Below are positions 62,926 to 64,000 of a stretch of 64,000 nucleotides of DNA, piece by piece. This DNA comes from Alkalicella caledoniensis (GTDB taxonomy: Bacteria > Bacillota > Proteinivoracia > Proteinivoracales > Proteinivoracaceae): the NCBI RefSeq assembly GCF_014467015.1, contig NZ_CP058559.1, forward strand, positions 2,480,001 to 2,544,000, read 5' to 3'. Position 1 is the first letter of the stretch. Every line of letters begins with the position of its first letter. A program made the translations under genes and the position numbers. A model generated the notes under the pieces. That model was not told the DNA's origin. It saw only the letters and a list, made by a program, of their open reading frames with translations, and did no database searches.

Positions 62926-63949
62926 CTGAAAGCACCTCCACTTTAATATTATTTTGTGTGAGATATCCAATAGCCTTCTTGGTTTTTTCCTCAGTACCAC
63001 TTAACCTGATTATAAGATTACCTAGGGGCACGCCTTGGATATGCTCGATATTACCAAACAGAATACTTGCAAAGACTCCATAATCCATGGAGATTTTTGA
63101 TATAAAAGCTTGGCTAGTCTTTTTACCCATAAAGGATATTTTAACAAGCCTTTGAACTTCACCTGGCTTAGAAGCTAGATCATATTCTAGGAAGCTATCT
63201 ATACTTTCATAACCCATTGTTGAAGCCACAAATTCCTTGGTGATTTTAGCTTGAGGACTAAAAAACACATTCAAGACATCACCAACTTCTACTATCTCAC
63301 CATTTTCCATAACAGCTACCTTGTTGCAAATCTCTTTAATGACGTCCATTTGATGTGTAATTAGTACAATGGTTAGATTGAGTTTTTCGTTAATATCCTT
63401 AAGAAGATTTAAAATTGATCGAGTTGTTTGTGGATCTAAGGCAGAAGTTGCTTCATCACAAAGTAAAACATCAGGATCATTAGCAAGAGCCCTTGCTATT
63501 CCAACCCTTTGTTTTTGACCACCACTTAACTGAGCTGGGTACGCATTTGCTTTGTCTTGAATACCCACAAGCTTTAATAGGTTTATGACCTTTTCTTCAA
63601 TTTGTTTTTTTGTTAGGCCTTTACCCTTTAGGGGATAAGCAACATTAGAAAAAATAGTCCGCCTGCTCATGAGATTAAAATGCTGAAATATCATTCCAAT
63701 TTTCTCTCTCTTTCGCCTTAGCTCAATGTCTTTAAGAGCTGTGAGTTCAATACCATTTACAGTAACCTTGCCTTCATCGGGAGATTCTAGTAGATTTATA
63801 CATCTAATTAAGGTGCTTTTCCCAGCACCACTGTAACCTATTATTCCGTATATGTCTCCTTGCTCCACGTGAAGGTTAACATTCTTTAGGGCATGGACAG
63901 CAGTACCCTTACTGCCGTAGGTCTTGGTAATATTCTCTAATAAAATCAA
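62873..63949 (-). CDS. metN: Methionine ABC transporter ATPase
   Basis: A 358-residue ATPase. Walker A GYSGAGKSTLIRC (~36-48), signature QLSGGQKQRVGIA (~140-152), Walker B LLCDEATSALDP, H-loop VLITHQMDVIK. The C-terminal NIL domain (~270-345) binds methionine and shuts off transport when it is abundant. Start TTG 63949 with AGAGGAGG eight bases upstream; a longer frame runs to 63994. First visible gene of the minus-strand met operon, and the upstream leader lies outside the window. Confidence 0.93.
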   Translation of the reverse strand: MILLENITKTYGSKGTAVHALKNVNLHVEQGDIYGIIGYSGAGKSTLIRCINLLESPDEGKVTVNGIELTALKDIELRRKREKIGMIFQHFNLMSRRTIFSNVAYPLKGKGLTKKQIEEKVINLLKLVGIQDKANAYPAQLSGGQKQRVGIARALANDPDVLLCDEATSALDPQTTRSILNLLKDINEKLNLTIVLITHQMDVIKEICNKVAVMENGEIVEVGDVLNVFFSPQAKITKEFVASTMGYESIDSFLEYDLASKPGEVQRLVKISFMGKKTSQAFISKISMDYGVFASILFGNIEHIQGVPLGNLIIRLSGTEEKTKKAIGYLTQNNIKVEVLSDGGVFETVDAQRHQSIS

Positions 63950-64000
63950 ATGTAATCCTCCTCTTTTTTGTGAAATAAAAAACCCCTTCTCCACATAGAG

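Overview
The window is AT-rich bacterial DNA from a low-GC Firmicute, most likely an anaerobic, amino-acid-fermenting member of the Clostridia. The grounds are a glycyl-radical trans-4-hydroxy-L-proline dehydratase with its oxygen-sensitive activase, methionine gamma-lyase, two NhaC-superfamily carriers, AGGAGG-type ribosome binding sites with many GTG and TTG starts, and U-rich intrinsic terminators after most transcription units. No rRNA, tRNA, prophage, insertion sequence with transposase, or CRISPR array was seen. The taxonomic call is inference from gene content only.

Layout, left to right. 1-3 kb: the 3' end of a GyrA/ParC-type topoisomerase gene, two small membrane proteins, a repeat-rich gap and a BASS-family transporter. 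3-10 kb: an ABC exporter, an MMPL/RND protein with a frameshifted YhgE-like partner, and a doubly frameshifted M24 peptidase. 10-19 kb: lipoate-protein ligase, a GGDEF-EAL sensor, an AlaX-type tRNA editing protein, and the hydroxyproline dehydratase operon. 19-27 kb: an autoregulated TetR-ABC efflux operon, a PAP2 phosphatase, an AlkA-type glycosylase, a repeat cluster, a YeiH-type exporter, an internally deleted auxin-efflux-type carrier, and a GDT1-type Mn2+ exporter under a yybP-ykoY riboswitch. 27-35 kb: a GGDEF/HD-GYP sensor, PhzF, a cytidine deaminase-like enzyme, small redox proteins and YchF. 35-39 kb: a complete trehalose operon (PTS transporter, phosphotrehalase, repressor). 40-49 kb: an IscU-E1 fusion protein, cardiolipin synthase, a NhaC antiporter, an aminoglycoside-6-phosphotransferase-like kinase and a GntR-ABC operon. 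49-58 kb: a large catalase, a sigma-54-type locus (regulator, NhaC-like carrier, methionine gamma-lyase), an ECF S component and cysteine-rich sensor-like proteins. 58-64 kb, minus strand: metN-metI-aminotransferase-metQ-larA.

How the parts fit: methionine is the recurring theme. It appears as ABC uptake linked to an aminotransferase and a LarA-family hydroxyacid racemase, and as a degradative unit under a sigma-54-like promoter. Hydroxyproline dehydration would feed proline/Stickland fermentation. Trehalose is the one clear sugar pathway. Two c-di-GMP signalling proteins and two cysteine-rich small proteins suggest environmental sensing.

The most unusual items are a single polypeptide combining an IscU-like scaffold, a degenerate E1-like domain and an intact ThiF/MoeB-type E1 domain (40023-41783); a family of short hairpin repeats whose stems change in a compensated way (1.1-1.7 kb and 22.8-23.1 kb); a methionine transport operon carrying larA; and three single-A deletions within about 2.5 kb that break two otherwise good genes, which may be assembly errors.
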